Numbered from the stretch's first letter, positions 8,273-16,513 are shown. The stretch is DNA of 51,257 bases from an uncultured Lachnospiraceae bacterium (GCA_930989745.1 CAKNMY010000007.1:1-51257), one strand, 5' to 3'. The notes: generated by a model from the letters alone, not told the origin. Numbers and translations: made by a program.

Positions 8273-9700
8273 CTATCGTATTCTCAGCGCTGTTTTATGA
8301 TGTTGTCTGCGCTTCATCCGTTTTTTTCCGCTGTTTGGAGCAGGCATGGCTTTCAGCATCTTCTTAAACTGGAAGGTAAATAATATTGCTGTAAAGGTAA
8401 CTGCCAGGAAGTCCGCTACCGGCTCTGCCATATAGACGGCCATCGTCTGATCTTCTCTGAAAATCTGGGGCATAATGTAAATCAGCGGGATCAGCAGAAT
8501 AAATTTTCGCATTACCGCGACGATAATAGACGCTTTGGCATTTCCGAGGGAAGTAAATGTCATCTGGCACGCCACCTGTATTCCGAACAGCAGCAGACAG
8601 GCCATATAAACGCGCAGTGCTCTTCCGGTGAAATCCAGTAGTACCTGATCAGAGGTAAACATCGCGGCAAATCCCTTCGGGAAGATCATAACGAATGCCC
8701 AGAGAATCGTAGCGTAGCAGATACTTGCTTTCAGCAGCAGTTTGAACGCGCCTTTTACTCTGTCCTTGTTTCCCGCTCCGTAGTTATAGCTGATAATCGG
8801 CTGCGCACCCTGACCAAGCCCCTGCAGGGGCAGCATAGCGAACTGCATAACGCTGGTCAGAATCGTCATGGCTCCCACTGCGATATCGCCGCCATATTGC
8901 AGAAGTGAGGAGTTAAAGCAGATAGAGATCACGCTCTCACTGGCCTGCATGATAAATGTGGATAAACCGAGCGCCAGGCTGGGCATTACGATCCTGCGTT
9001 CCAGCCTCAGGTTTTCAGTCCGAACCTTCAGGTGCGTCTTCTTTCCGAACAGGAACGCCAGTACCCAGATACAGGACATTGCCTGAGAAAGGATCGTTGC
9101 CAGAGCAGCGCCTCTTACTCCCATATCAAATCCGAATATAAAGATCGGGTCCAGAATAATATTGGCCACAGCTCCGATCAGTACGGAAAGCATTCCCGTC
9201 TTCGCAAATCCCTGTGCCGTGATAAAAGCATTCATTCCAAGCGTAATCTGGACAAAGATCGTACCGATCGCATAGATGTTCATATATGCCACACCATATT
9301 CGATCGTATTTTCGCTGGCGCCAAACGCCATCAGGAAATCTCTGTTCCAGATCAGAAGCGCCGCTGTCAGGAGTATTGAAATGATAATCTGTACCACCAG
9401 ACAGTTTCCAAGCGTCTTTTCCGCTGATTTCTTATCTCCTTTTCCCATAAAAATAGATGCTCTGGGAGCGCCGCCGTATCCCACAAAAGCGGCGAATGCA
9501 GTGACGATCATGATCAGCGGCATACATACGCCCACGCCGGTCAGCGCCATGGCGCCGACTTCGGGTATATGGCCAATGTAGATTCGGTCTACAATATTAT
9601 AAAGCATATTGATAATCTGTGCCAAAACGGTCGGGAGCGCCAGCTTCATCAGAAGCTTTCCAAGCGGTTCGCTCCCTAGAAAATCTCTGTCATCGTTCAT
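8273..9700 (-). CDS. MATE family efflux transporter
   Basis: 475 aa with about 12 TM helices in two MatE repeats. It begins with the typical FLGSEPLGKLLMKLALPTVLAQIINMLYN-type helix 1 region (only partly quoted: LALPTVLAQIINMLYN) and contains SYNYGAGN in the second half. Family role: Na+- or H+-driven export of cationic drugs or metabolites. The start has AAGGAGG seven bases before the ATG, and overlaps the stop of a truncated marR as ATGA. That overlap indicates the exporter was once the second gene of a marR-MATE operon. Confidence 0.93.
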   Translation of the reverse strand: MNDDRDFLGSEPLGKLLMKLALPTVLAQIINMLYNIVDRIYIGHIPEVGAMALTGVGVCMPLIMIVTAFAAFVGYGGAPRASIFMGKGDKKSAEKTLGNCLVVQIIISILLTAALLIWNRDFLMAFGASENTIEYGVAYMNIYAIGTIFVQITLGMNAFITAQGFAKTGMLSVLIGAVANIILDPIFIFGFDMGVRGAALATILSQAMSCIWVLAFLFGKKTHLKVRTENLRLERRIVMPSLALGLSTFIMQASESVISICFNSSLLQYGGDIAVGAMTILTSVMQFAMLPLQGLGQGAQPIISYNYGAGNKDRVKGAFKLLLKASICYATILWAFVMIFPKGFAAMFTSDQVLLDFTGRALRVYMACLLLFGIQVACQMTFTSLGNAKASIIVAVMRKFILLIPLIYIMPQIFREDQTMAVYMAEPVADFLAVTFTAILFTFQFKKMLKAMPAPNSGKKRMKRRQHHKTALRIR

Positions 9701-9930
9701 GATTTCTTCCTCCTTATCAGCGCCTGACGCGCATTTTCACCAAGTTGACAGTTGATTTGATCAAATCTTCTCTTTTCGTCCTCTGAAATCCCTGCGTAAA
9801 CTGCGCTTCTGAATTCCTCCCAGAGTGAATCTAAAGACGCGAGAAGCGGGGCAGCCTGTTCCGTCAGATACAGGTGTACCTTCCTTCTGTCTCTGGCATC
9901 TGTTTCTCTTCTCAGCCAAGATCTTTTAAC
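9697..9930 (-). pseudogene. marR-family regulator, C-terminal remnant
   Basis: No start codon is present, but the frame reads a clear MarR winged-helix end: SWLRRETDARDRR, then KVHLYLTEQA, then a long helix to RRKKS and a TGA that overlaps the MATE ATG. DARDRR and LYLTE are the wing hallmarks. Everything before the wing (dimer helix and HTH) is missing. At that point, about 9930, the sequence passes directly into the terminator of the sulfatase gene. So the N-terminal half of a MarR repressor of the MATE gene was lost by a deletion or by insertion of the sulfatase block. Remaining part is about 75 codons. Confidence 0.8.
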
Positions 9931-9932
9931 AC

Positions 9933-9960
9933 AAAAAATGAGGCCGCTGAAAGCCTCATT
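9933..9960 (-). terminator. terminator after the sulfatase gene
   Basis: 8-bp stem AATGAGGC/GCCTCATT (9953-9960 with 9937-9944) followed on the minus strand by TTTTTGTG. It abuts the marR remnant. Confidence 0.85.
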
Positions 9961-9975
9961 CTCTGTCTGCGAAGA

Positions 9976-11460
9976 TTATAGCCCGGAAGACTTCGGGGAA
10001 ACGCCCGTAAGAAGTGAGCGTTCGAGATTACAGATCATCGGGCACCGTGTCTGAAGACGTCCGTCCCGCACAAATCCTTCCTCACGCCCGGTAAGCGCCT
10101 CTGTCAGATAAGCGCGCAGAGTCTCCGCGCGTTTTTTGCATTCTGCGTCGCGCATGGCGTTATGCAGTTCTCTGGGGTCATTGCTCAGATCAAAGTACTG
10201 CTCCTCTCCCGTCTGAGAATACCAGATAAATTTGTCACGGCTGGTAACAATGTAGTGATTCGAATCATCTCCGTAAAGATGTTCCCCGTGAAGCCATTCC
10301 CGAATGGATTTCTCAGGGTTCGAAACCATGGGCATCATACTTTTTCCGTCAGTTTCCTCCGGTACGGCAGCGTACGCAATATCCAGAAGCGTGGGCATGA
10401 TATCCCTTAACTCCACAACGCTGTGACAGACCTGTCCCGGCCTTCCGCCGGTCAGCGCCTGCGGTCCGGAAATAATCATGGGGATATGGCAGCTTCCCTC
10501 ATAAGGGCGGCATTTGCGGAACATATGATGGTCGCAGAGTTCTTCGCCGTGGTCGGAGGTAAAGAGAATCACAGTATTGTCCCTTAATCCCTGATCGGTC
10601 AGCGCCTGGAGCAGCCTGCCGATCTGATGATCCAGATGTGTGATGCACGCGTAGTAACCGATCTGCGCCTGCCTTATCATCTCCGGGTCAATCGGGCCTG
10701 TGGAAGAATCATAGATTCTTCCCCGACGCTCAAAATCCTGAGGATGTTCCCAGTCTCCGACCGCCGGAGGAGTCAGCTCCCTGTTCTGATACATATCAAA
10801 ATAGCACTGCGGCGCGTCAAACGGCGGATGAGGCCGTACATAAGACGCCATCAGGAAAAACGGTTTTGACCTGTCTCTCCGACGCAGAAAATCGATCGAC
10901 CTGGTGGTTACCCAGTTTGTGGGATGAAGGGATTCTTCGTATATCCAGGGACGCGCCACCCAGGAGTTGCACTCCATGCCCGTATCGGTCACATCTGCCT
11001 CAATTCCCTTCTCATTCTTCAGCCAGTAAAAATAATCGTCCGCAATGTTCTGCGATTCACAGTAGGGCGTTTCCGGCTGCCGGTAGGCCCCGAGATAGCC
11101 GTCATGCAGTTCAATATTGTGAAATCCCATAAGACTGCGCAGCGGATGTACATGCATTTTCCCCACGCACTGGGTGTAATAACCGGCTTTTGCCAGTTCG
11201 CCCGCCATGGTATGCGGATACTGAAACGGCACCCTGTCCATGTAGCCGACGCGCCCGTGTTTTTCCTGGGAAAGCCCTGTATGAAGAGCCGCCCTGGCCG
11301 GAATACAGCTCGGGCAGGCCGAATACGCACGGTCAAACAGAGTTCCGTTGGCTGCCAAAGCGTCCAAAAACGGCGTCTTTACATCGGGGTGTCCCGCAAT
11401 GCCAAGGCAGTCGCCCCGCATCTGGTCCGTCATAATCAATACGATATTAGGTTGATTCAT
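9976..11460 (-). CDS. Cys-type sulfatase
   Basis: 494-aa alkaline-phosphatase-fold sulfatase. N-terminal IVLIMTDQMRGD supplies metal ligands (Asp 11-12 region), and SCIPARAALHTG fits the sulfatase signature C-x-P-x-R with Cys 52 as the residue to be converted to formylglycine; a later FTSDHGEELCDH gives more metal ligands. In anaerobes the Cys is matured by a radical-SAM anSME, not present in this window. There is no signal peptide, so it likely acts in the cytoplasm on imported sulfated sugars. Start at 11460 (MNQPNIV) has GGAGAG before it; earlier in-frame ATGs add nothing conserved. The sugar-binding lipoprotein gene lies just upstream. Confidence 0.92.
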   Translation of the reverse strand: MNQPNIVLIMTDQMRGDCLGIAGHPDVKTPFLDALAANGTLFDRAYSACPSCIPARAALHTGLSQEKHGRVGYMDRVPFQYPHTMAGELAKAGYYTQCVGKMHVHPLRSLMGFHNIELHDGYLGAYRQPETPYCESQNIADDYFYWLKNEKGIEADVTDTGMECNSWVARPWIYEESLHPTNWVTTRSIDFLRRRDRSKPFFLMASYVRPHPPFDAPQCYFDMYQNRELTPPAVGDWEHPQDFERRGRIYDSSTGPIDPEMIRQAQIGYYACITHLDHQIGRLLQALTDQGLRDNTVILFTSDHGEELCDHHMFRKCRPYEGSCHIPMIISGPQALTGGRPGQVCHSVVELRDIMPTLLDIAYAAVPEETDGKSMMPMVSNPEKSIREWLHGEHLYGDDSNHYIVTSRDKFIWYSQTGEEQYFDLSNDPRELHNAMRDAECKKRAETLRAYLTEALTGREEGFVRDGRLQTRCPMICNLERSLLTGVSPKSSGL

Positions 11461-11492
11461 AGCACTCTCCATTTCTCCGCCTCTGCTCAGCG

Positions 11493-11521
11493 GGTATAGT
11501 ATTATGAACACTATATCACAA
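11493..11521 (-). promoter_or_regulatory. sulfatase promoter with inverted repeat
   Basis: -35 TTGTGA (11516-11521), 17-base spacer, -10 TATACC (11493-11498) on the minus strand. An inverted repeat TATAGT-9-ACTATA (11495-11500 and 11510-11515) covers the -10 and spacer, so a repressor may bind here. The -35 touches the terminator of the upstream gene. Confidence 0.45.
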
Positions 11522-11555
11522 AAAGTGTGCAGACGGGAAACTCTGCACACTTTTT
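11520..11555 (-). terminator. terminator after the binding-protein gene
   Basis: Perfect 14-bp stem AAAAAGTGTGCAGA/TCTGCACACTTTTT (11520-11533 with 11542-11555), loop of 8, T-rich on both strands. Confidence 0.88.
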
Positions 11556-11571
11556 AATATCTGTTTTACTT

Positions 11572-13161
11572 TTATTCCGCGCTCTGTGCCTCTGCCGCTG
11601 TCTCAAGACGCATGTCAATGTAGTCCTGAAGTCCCAGAGTCTCAAGATAATCACAATATCCATCCCACTCTTCGTCCACGTCTGCCTGGCCTGCGATCCA
11701 CTTCGCAACGCACTGCTCCATGTACTCTTTCAGAGCGTTCTGAATCTCTCCCATTTCATCTGCCTGCTCCAGCGGTACCCAGTAAGCCGGAACCTTGCCT
11801 GTCAGATGATCTTTGTAGCGCTCATTTACAACTGCTTTTTCATCGAACATCGGCGGGTCCTGAAGCGGCTTAAATCCAACCGGAATGTTTCTCGGCAGAG
11901 CCTGCGGGAACAGGTTTGCCCATGCGTAATAATCCTGCTCGTCCTCCGGCAGTGTGCCAACATCGATCTTGCGGTATCCGCCATCTTCCTTGAACAGGGT
12001 CTTGCCCAGTACACCGTTCGCGATCTGAATACTGTTCTCTTCCTCGTAAACAGCATTCCACCATTTCATAATGGACGGGATATCTTTTGCGTTATTTGTC
12101 ACTACAAGCTGTGTTCTCAGGATAGACACACCCTCAGAATCCTGATACCATTTCGGATCATCACAGTTCGGGCTTGAGAGTACAGGAAGCGGCTCCCAGT
12201 TCGGTGTCTCTCCTGCGTTGTACGGCATATAGTCCGAGCTTGCGTAGGTCATAACCGCACCGTACAGATCCTTACCGCCTTTCGCTTTCCACTGGCTCTT
12301 ATCCTGTGTAAACGCTTCGTTGTCAATCAGGCCCTGGCTGTACAGACCATTTAAGTACTTCACGCCTTCCTTAAACTCGTCAGTATTTGCCACAAACTTC
12401 AGTTCGCCGTCATCCATCGTCATACCGAACTCATCACAGGATGCGCCGAACCATCCCATCATATAGGTAATATTCATGTTGTCTGGGTCAAAGCCAAGCG
12501 GGATTTCATCGTTCGGATCTCCGTTTCCATTTGCGTCCTGCTCTTTAAATGCTTTGAGTACTGCCTCGAACTCCTCGGTCGTTGTCGGCATCTCCATGCC
12601 CACATTCTTCAGCCATTCTGTGTTAACAATGATCTGATAGTCTACCAATGGAGCTTCTACGACATACGGAATGGAGTAGATATGTCCGTCCGGAGCCGTC
12701 ATTGCCTCGCGCACGCCGTCCATCTCCAGAACTTTCTGGATATTCGGAGCATACTCCTCAATATAATCCTCCAGAGGAACGAACAGCTGCTGGTTCATAC
12801 CGTATTTCAGGATATCCGTATCCTGAATCAGCCAGCCGCCGATGCAGTCCGGATAGCTTCCCGCGCTCAGTGCAAGGGACAGCTTTTCCGTCGCAAGCTC
12901 GTTCGGATACTGTTCTGTCGTCATCGTGATGCCTGTCTGCTCATTAATGGCTTCTACCATACGGTATTCTCCTGTGCTGGAGTTATCGTCAACCAAAACG
13001 GTAAAGCTCGCTGAACCCTCCGACGTCTCGCCTTCTTCTGATGTACTTTCCGCTGTCTCGCCTTCTGCTGTGCTGCTGCTCTCATCCGATCCGCATCCTG
13101 CAAGAAGTCCTGATGCCAGCATTGTGCATGCCAACATTGCCGCTACTTTTCTTCTTTTCAT
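11572..13161 (-). CDS. ABC transporter substrate-binding lipoprotein (sugar type)
   Basis: 529 aa. Signal peptide with lipobox LLAGC (Cys 23), then a Ser/Glu-rich linker and a large periplasmic-binding-like domain of the LplA/YtcQ sort (family 1-type extracellular binding protein of about 500 aa). Family role: captures oligosaccharides and hands them to a two-permease ABC importer. No permease or ATPase gene lies next to it, so it is an orphan here; the adjacent sulfatase hints at a sulfated glycan. The promoter carries an AraC-type direct repeat (13338-13364). RBS AAAGGAG is well placed. Confidence 0.92.
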   Translation of the reverse strand: MKRRKVAAMLACTMLASGLLAGCGSDESSSTAEGETAESTSEEGETSEGSASFTVLVDDNSSTGEYRMVEAINEQTGITMTTEQYPNELATEKLSLALSAGSYPDCIGGWLIQDTDILKYGMNQQLFVPLEDYIEEYAPNIQKVLEMDGVREAMTAPDGHIYSIPYVVEAPLVDYQIIVNTEWLKNVGMEMPTTTEEFEAVLKAFKEQDANGNGDPNDEIPLGFDPDNMNITYMMGWFGASCDEFGMTMDDGELKFVANTDEFKEGVKYLNGLYSQGLIDNEAFTQDKSQWKAKGGKDLYGAVMTYASSDYMPYNAGETPNWEPLPVLSSPNCDDPKWYQDSEGVSILRTQLVVTNNAKDIPSIMKWWNAVYEEENSIQIANGVLGKTLFKEDGGYRKIDVGTLPEDEQDYYAWANLFPQALPRNIPVGFKPLQDPPMFDEKAVVNERYKDHLTGKVPAYWVPLEQADEMGEIQNALKEYMEQCVAKWIAGQADVDEEWDGYCDYLETLGLQDYIDMRLETAAEAQSAE

Positions 13162-13303
13162 ACGCTTCTCCTTTCATATGGAATCCAATCACTGACTTAT
13201 TCCATTTTCCTCAGACTGCACACTGCATTCTGACGAGGCAACAGGTTTGTTTTCCCTTTTTCCTTCTTCATAATGCTCATATGTATGCATCTTTCTGTCG
13301 TTT

Positions 13304-13332
13304 ATTTTATGCAAAATGACGGCAAAACGCAA
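13304..13332 (-). promoter_or_regulatory. promoter of the binding-protein gene
   Basis: -35 TTGCGT (13327-13332), 17-base spacer, -10 TAAAAT (13304-13309) on the minus strand. Predicted start near 13297, giving a leader of about 135 bases. Confidence 0.5.
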
Positions 13333-13337
13333 TGATA

Positions 13338-13364
13338 TATCCTATTTTTTACTGACTTATCCTA
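13338..13364 (-). promoter_or_regulatory. direct repeat, probable AraC-type activator site
   Basis: On the minus strand TAGGATA occurs twice, at 13358-13364 and 13338-13344, exactly 20 bases apart. The proximal copy sits 5 bases upstream of the -35. Two direct half-sites about two helical turns apart beside the -35 is the usual layout for AraC/YesN activators. The distal copy is next to the PBP stop codon. Confidence 0.45.
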
Positions 13365-13368
13365 CTTT

Positions 13369-16128
13369 TTATTTATTTTCAAAATATGACTCCAAGATTG
13401 TTCTCGCACAGGAAACCGCGCTTCCGGAATCGTATCCGTTGACAATTCTGACTGCCACTGAGATCTGCGGCTGATCCGCAGGCGCGTAACCGATGAAGAG
13501 ACCGTGATCCGGCTCTGTCGCCTGCTCCTGGGCGGTTCCCGATTTGCCTGCCACGGAGACTGCAAGTCCGTCAAAGATCCCCGTGCTCTCGGCATATCCC
13601 TCCATGCCCTCATGCACGCTGTTCCATGACTCTGAGGAAATCCGGATCTCATCCGCCAGTACAGGCTCCTGTTCTGTATCTGAGATGCGTTCGATCAGCG
13701 TCAGCTCATAGCTTCTGCCGCCGTTTGCCAGCGTATTGACATAGCGCGCAAGCTGCACCGTGGCGTAATTATTCGTTCCCTGCCCTATCGCCGATGGGAT
13801 CGCATACCGGTCCGTGACCTGCGGGCTGCTCTCCGCCAGCTCGATGCCGCTCTTCTCATCCAGATGGAACATATTCGCGTACTTTTGTATCACTTCGAGC
13901 GCCTGGCTGTCCGAAAATTCCTCATTTTCCTCCGCCCCAAGGCGATACGATACCTCGCAGAGATAATCGTTGCAGGAATGTACAAGCGCGTTCGCAGCGC
14001 CTGACACCAGCCCGTGTCCCGCGCGATTCCAGCACTGCAGAGCCGGCGCTACCCTGTCAAACACGCCGTCGCACATCACTTCGGTGCCCGCAGAAATCAC
14101 GCCTTCCTCCAGCCCCGCAATAATCGTGACAGGTTTGAACGTGGAACCCGGTGCGGAGAGCTGCTGGGTGGCGCGGTTATACATCGGAAGCGAATCGTCG
14201 TTGTACAGTTTGTAGTAATATTCCACATCCATCTGATTTGCCAGCCGGTTATTGTCATAGCCCGGATAGCTCACACAGGCGAGTACTTTCCCGGTCTCCG
14301 CTTCCGTCACCACCGCTGAGCCTGAACACGGTTCCAGCGCCAGCATGGCAGGCGTAATCTCCCGCCCCATAATTTTCTGCACCATCAGATCGTAAGGCGT
14401 AAGCGTTCCCGCGTTCAGCTGCGCCCATGCTCCGTCCTCTTTGTTCAGAATTCCCTGTTCATAAAGAAGGCTGCATACCTCCGCCGGAGAAATGCGGTCA
14501 TTGCGAACCATCTGCTCGCAGATCAGGGGCTGCAGCTCTTCATTTTCGGAAAGCTGCTCCATGATATACGATTTTAAAATCTCATACGCCTCATCGCCGG
14601 TCAGGTAGCCGCTGCCGGAATCCAGTATCCCGTCCGTCACCCAGCCGTTTTCCGCCGCAGTCTTCAGATATTCTTTCAGCGTGAGCGTCCCTTCCGCCCA
14701 CTGTTCCTGAAGCTCTCCCTCCGCTTTTTCCTCATCCACGATTCCCAATTCTCCGGCAACAAACGCTTCATACGCCTGCAGCTCTTCACTCTGCTCTGCG
14801 TGCGGCACAGCCCCGTCTGACAGATCCGCCTCTATCGCTGCCAGAACCAGCGCCCTCTCCGCCTGATACCTTCCCAGAATCTCCTGTTCCAGCACAGACG
14901 CCCCGGCTGCGCCGAACCGTTCCGTATCGATCACATGGTTCGTAAACAGCGCGCTGTACACGTCATAAATCGGCGTCCGTATTTCGGTCGACTCCGCAAT
15001 CGCTGTCCTGTCAAACGATTTTTCATTAATCAGATGCAGACAGAGCACTTCCGCGATCTTCGCCTCCAGCGCGTCGTATACGCTCTGCTGCAGCTTGGCG
15101 TCAATACTCAGCGTCACATCCTGCCCCGGCTGCGGCTCTTCTGTCATCCCCAGATCCTGTACCACGCGCCCGGTGTTGTCCACACAGACCTTCCGCTCCC
15201 CGTCCTTTCCCTGCAGGAAAGAGTCGAGATACTCCTCCAGCGCGGACTTTCCGACAACAGAGTTGATCGTGAGTTCTTCCTCCTTTCGTTCCTCCAGCTC
15301 CTCCTGCGAGATCGTCCCCACATAGCCGAGCAGAGACGCGAACGCTTCCCCCTGCGGATACACCCTGATGCTGTCCTCGGAAATCTCTGCCCCTGTCAGT
15401 CGGTATTGGTTTTCCAGGACCGCCGCCCTCGTCTCATCGGATATATCGCGCGCCGCTGTTACCGCCAGATATTTCTGATAGGACGTGAGTGTCAGGGCGT
15501 AGCGCAGGCTCAGAATATTCAGCTCTTCCTTTCTGGAAAGCTCCTCCATCGCAGGCATGCCATGCTGCGCGAGTTCCTCCGCGGTATACGGCTTTCCTGC
15601 GCTTTCAAAGAGCCCATAGCGCTCCTCGAGATAGGAAATCACCTCCCCGGCGGATGCGTTTCTCTCCTCCTGCGTGAGATCCGATCTGCTGCTCTTTCCG
15701 TAAATATCAGCCAGAAACCGTTCCAGCGAGCTGTCCTGCACGGTAAACTGCCAGTTATCCCCCTCATCCAGTCTGATCTCCAGATGGTTTTCCACCGAAT
15801 CCCCATGCTCCTCAATCAGAAAAGCGAGCTGATACAGCGTCCCGTTCAGCGCGAGCTGCCGTTCCCTTGTCGTGTCATACTCCTGCACATCCTCAAACGT
15901 CACGGAGTACGTCATCTTATTCTCAGCCAGCACAACGCCGTTTCGGTCGCGGATCATCCCTCTCGTTCCCTTCACTGCGATCTCCTTCGTGCTCTTTATC
16001 ATAAAGTTCTGCTGATACTCGCTGCCCCGGATGATCTGAAGCTCAAACAGCCGTGCCGCCAGCACCAGAAACATTCCGCCGAACAGCAGCGCCACTACGG
16101 TCCCCCTCGATATCTTCCACTTCTTCAT
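13369..16128 (-). CDS. class B penicillin-binding protein (PBP2-like), long form with insertion
   Basis: 919 aa, well above the about 650 usual for PBP2. N-terminal TM helix (about 9-25), dimerisation domain, then the transpeptidase with STFK (Ser 662, Lys 665), SCN (718-720) and KSGT (862-865). About 240 residues (360-598) are inserted near the start of the transpeptidase region. Cys 686, Cys 699 (QCWNRAGHG), His 705, Cys 719 and Cys 724 cluster around the active site. Role: D,D-transpeptidase cross-linking peptidoglycan outside the membrane. It is not in an mre/min cluster. Start ATG at 16128 has GGAAGGG upstream; a TTG 18 bases earlier is less likely. Two BlaI/MecI-like operators lie in its promoter, so beta-lactam induction is plausible. 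Confidence 0.93.
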   Translation of the reverse strand: MKKWKISRGTVVALLFGGMFLVLAARLFELQIIRGSEYQQNFMIKSTKEIAVKGTRGMIRDRNGVVLAENKMTYSVTFEDVQEYDTTRERQLALNGTLYQLAFLIEEHGDSVENHLEIRLDEGDNWQFTVQDSSLERFLADIYGKSSRSDLTQEERNASAGEVISYLEERYGLFESAGKPYTAEELAQHGMPAMEELSRKEELNILSLRYALTLTSYQKYLAVTAARDISDETRAAVLENQYRLTGAEISEDSIRVYPQGEAFASLLGYVGTISQEELEERKEEELTINSVVGKSALEEYLDSFLQGKDGERKVCVDNTGRVVQDLGMTEEPQPGQDVTLSIDAKLQQSVYDALEAKIAEVLCLHLINEKSFDRTAIAESTEIRTPIYDVYSALFTNHVIDTERFGAAGASVLEQEILGRYQAERALVLAAIEADLSDGAVPHAEQSEELQAYEAFVAGELGIVDEEKAEGELQEQWAEGTLTLKEYLKTAAENGWVTDGILDSGSGYLTGDEAYEILKSYIMEQLSENEELQPLICEQMVRNDRISPAEVCSLLYEQGILNKEDGAWAQLNAGTLTPYDLMVQKIMGREITPAMLALEPCSGSAVVTEAETGKVLACVSYPGYDNNRLANQMDVEYYYKLYNDDSLPMYNRATQQLSAPGSTFKPVTIIAGLEEGVISAGTEVMCDGVFDRVAPALQCWNRAGHGLVSGAANALVHSCNDYLCEVSYRLGAEENEEFSDSQALEVIQKYANMFHLDEKSGIELAESSPQVTDRYAIPSAIGQGTNNYATVQLARYVNTLANGGRSYELTLIERISDTEQEPVLADEIRISSESWNSVHEGMEGYAESTGIFDGLAVSVAGKSGTAQEQATEPDHGLFIGYAPADQPQISVAVRIVNGYDSGSAVSCARTILESYFENK

Positions 16129-16150
16129 CTGTATCTTCCCTTCCAAATCT

Positions 16151-16160
16151 TACATCTGTA
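16151..16160 (-). promoter_or_regulatory. BlaI/MecI-like operator 2
   Basis: Dyad TACA-GA-TGTA on the minus strand, about 4-13 bases after the predicted transcription start. It matches the TACA-N2-TGTA core bound by BlaI/MecI repressors. Confidence 0.6.
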
Positions 16161-16169
16161 GTTTTATTT

Positions 16170-16198
16170 ATCTTACACTTGTAGGATTTAAAAGTCAA
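16170..16198 (-). promoter_or_regulatory. promoter of the PBP gene with BlaI/MecI-like operator 1
   Basis: -35 TTGACT (16193-16198), 17-base spacer, -10 TAAGAT (16170-16175) on the minus strand. The dyad TACA-AG-TGTA (16174-16183) overlaps the -10 and spacer. Its centre is 23 bases from that of operator 2, so two repressor dimers would bind on nearly the same face and block the promoter. Confidence 0.65.
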
Positions 16199-16210
16199 GC
16201 CCCATTTTCC

Positions 16211-16240
16211 TTTACTGCTGCCCGCTTCCGGGTGTATAAT
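16211..16240 (+). promoter_or_regulatory. promoter of the Cys-rich small protein gene
   Basis: -35 TTTACT (16211-16216), 18-base spacer, -10 TATAAT (16235-16240). Back to back with the PBP promoter. Confidence 0.6.
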
Positions 16241-16265
16241 CACGTTATAAAGGAGGCGAGCTGTA

Positions 16266-16451
16266 ATGGAAGAGACAAGAAAACGGACGACACCCTTCTC
16301 CACCAGCCCCGAGTATAATCGGAGCGCCTGCAAAGGCTGTGTATGCTCCACCTGTTATGAGCAGGAATTCTGTGACCGCTGCAGCCAGTGCGAGAATCTC
16401 TCCCTGAAGAAGGAGAGCTGCTTTTCCTATGAAGGGGCGTATAATTATTAA
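16266..16451 (+). CDS. small Cys-rich protein of unknown function
   Basis: 61 aa with nine cysteines between residues 22 and 53 in the order CKGC, CSTC, C, CSQC, C, suggestive of a compact zinc- or iron-binding module. An AAAGGAGG site stands before the ATG and a good promoter 26 bases upstream of it; a strong terminator follows. So it is a complete single-gene unit. No signal peptide or TM helix is seen, so it is probably cytoplasmic. I do not recognise a named family. Confidence 0.75.
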   Translation: MEETRKRTTPFSTSPEYNRSACKGCVCSTCYEQEFCDRCSQCENLSLKKESCFSYEGAYNY

Positions 16452-16464
16452 GGTACTCCCGCAG

Positions 16465-16513
16465 AAAAGGAGGAGCGCCGCATCATAGTATGTGCTGCGC
16501 GCTCCTCCTTTTT
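16465..16513. terminator. bidirectional terminator
   Basis: 14-bp stem AAAAGGAGGAGCGC with its complement (16465-16478 and 16499-16512), ending in TTTTT on the plus strand and AAAA on the left arm, so it can serve both the Cys-rich gene and the converging DUF362 gene. Confidence 0.85.

Noticed and set aside
9697-9978. stop-codon read-through fusion of sulfatase to the MarR remnant
   Set aside because: They share a frame, but a terminator follows the sulfatase stop directly and a one-in-three coincidence is enough to explain it.
9976-11550. 30-residue longer N-terminus of the sulfatase
   Set aside because: It crosses the predicted promoter and terminator; the conserved protein begins at MNQPNIV.
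14935-16161. 408-codon plus-strand ORF opposite the PBP gene
   Set aside because: Shadow of a long coding region; no family character, rich in Leu/Arg/His from the complementary codons, no ribosome site.
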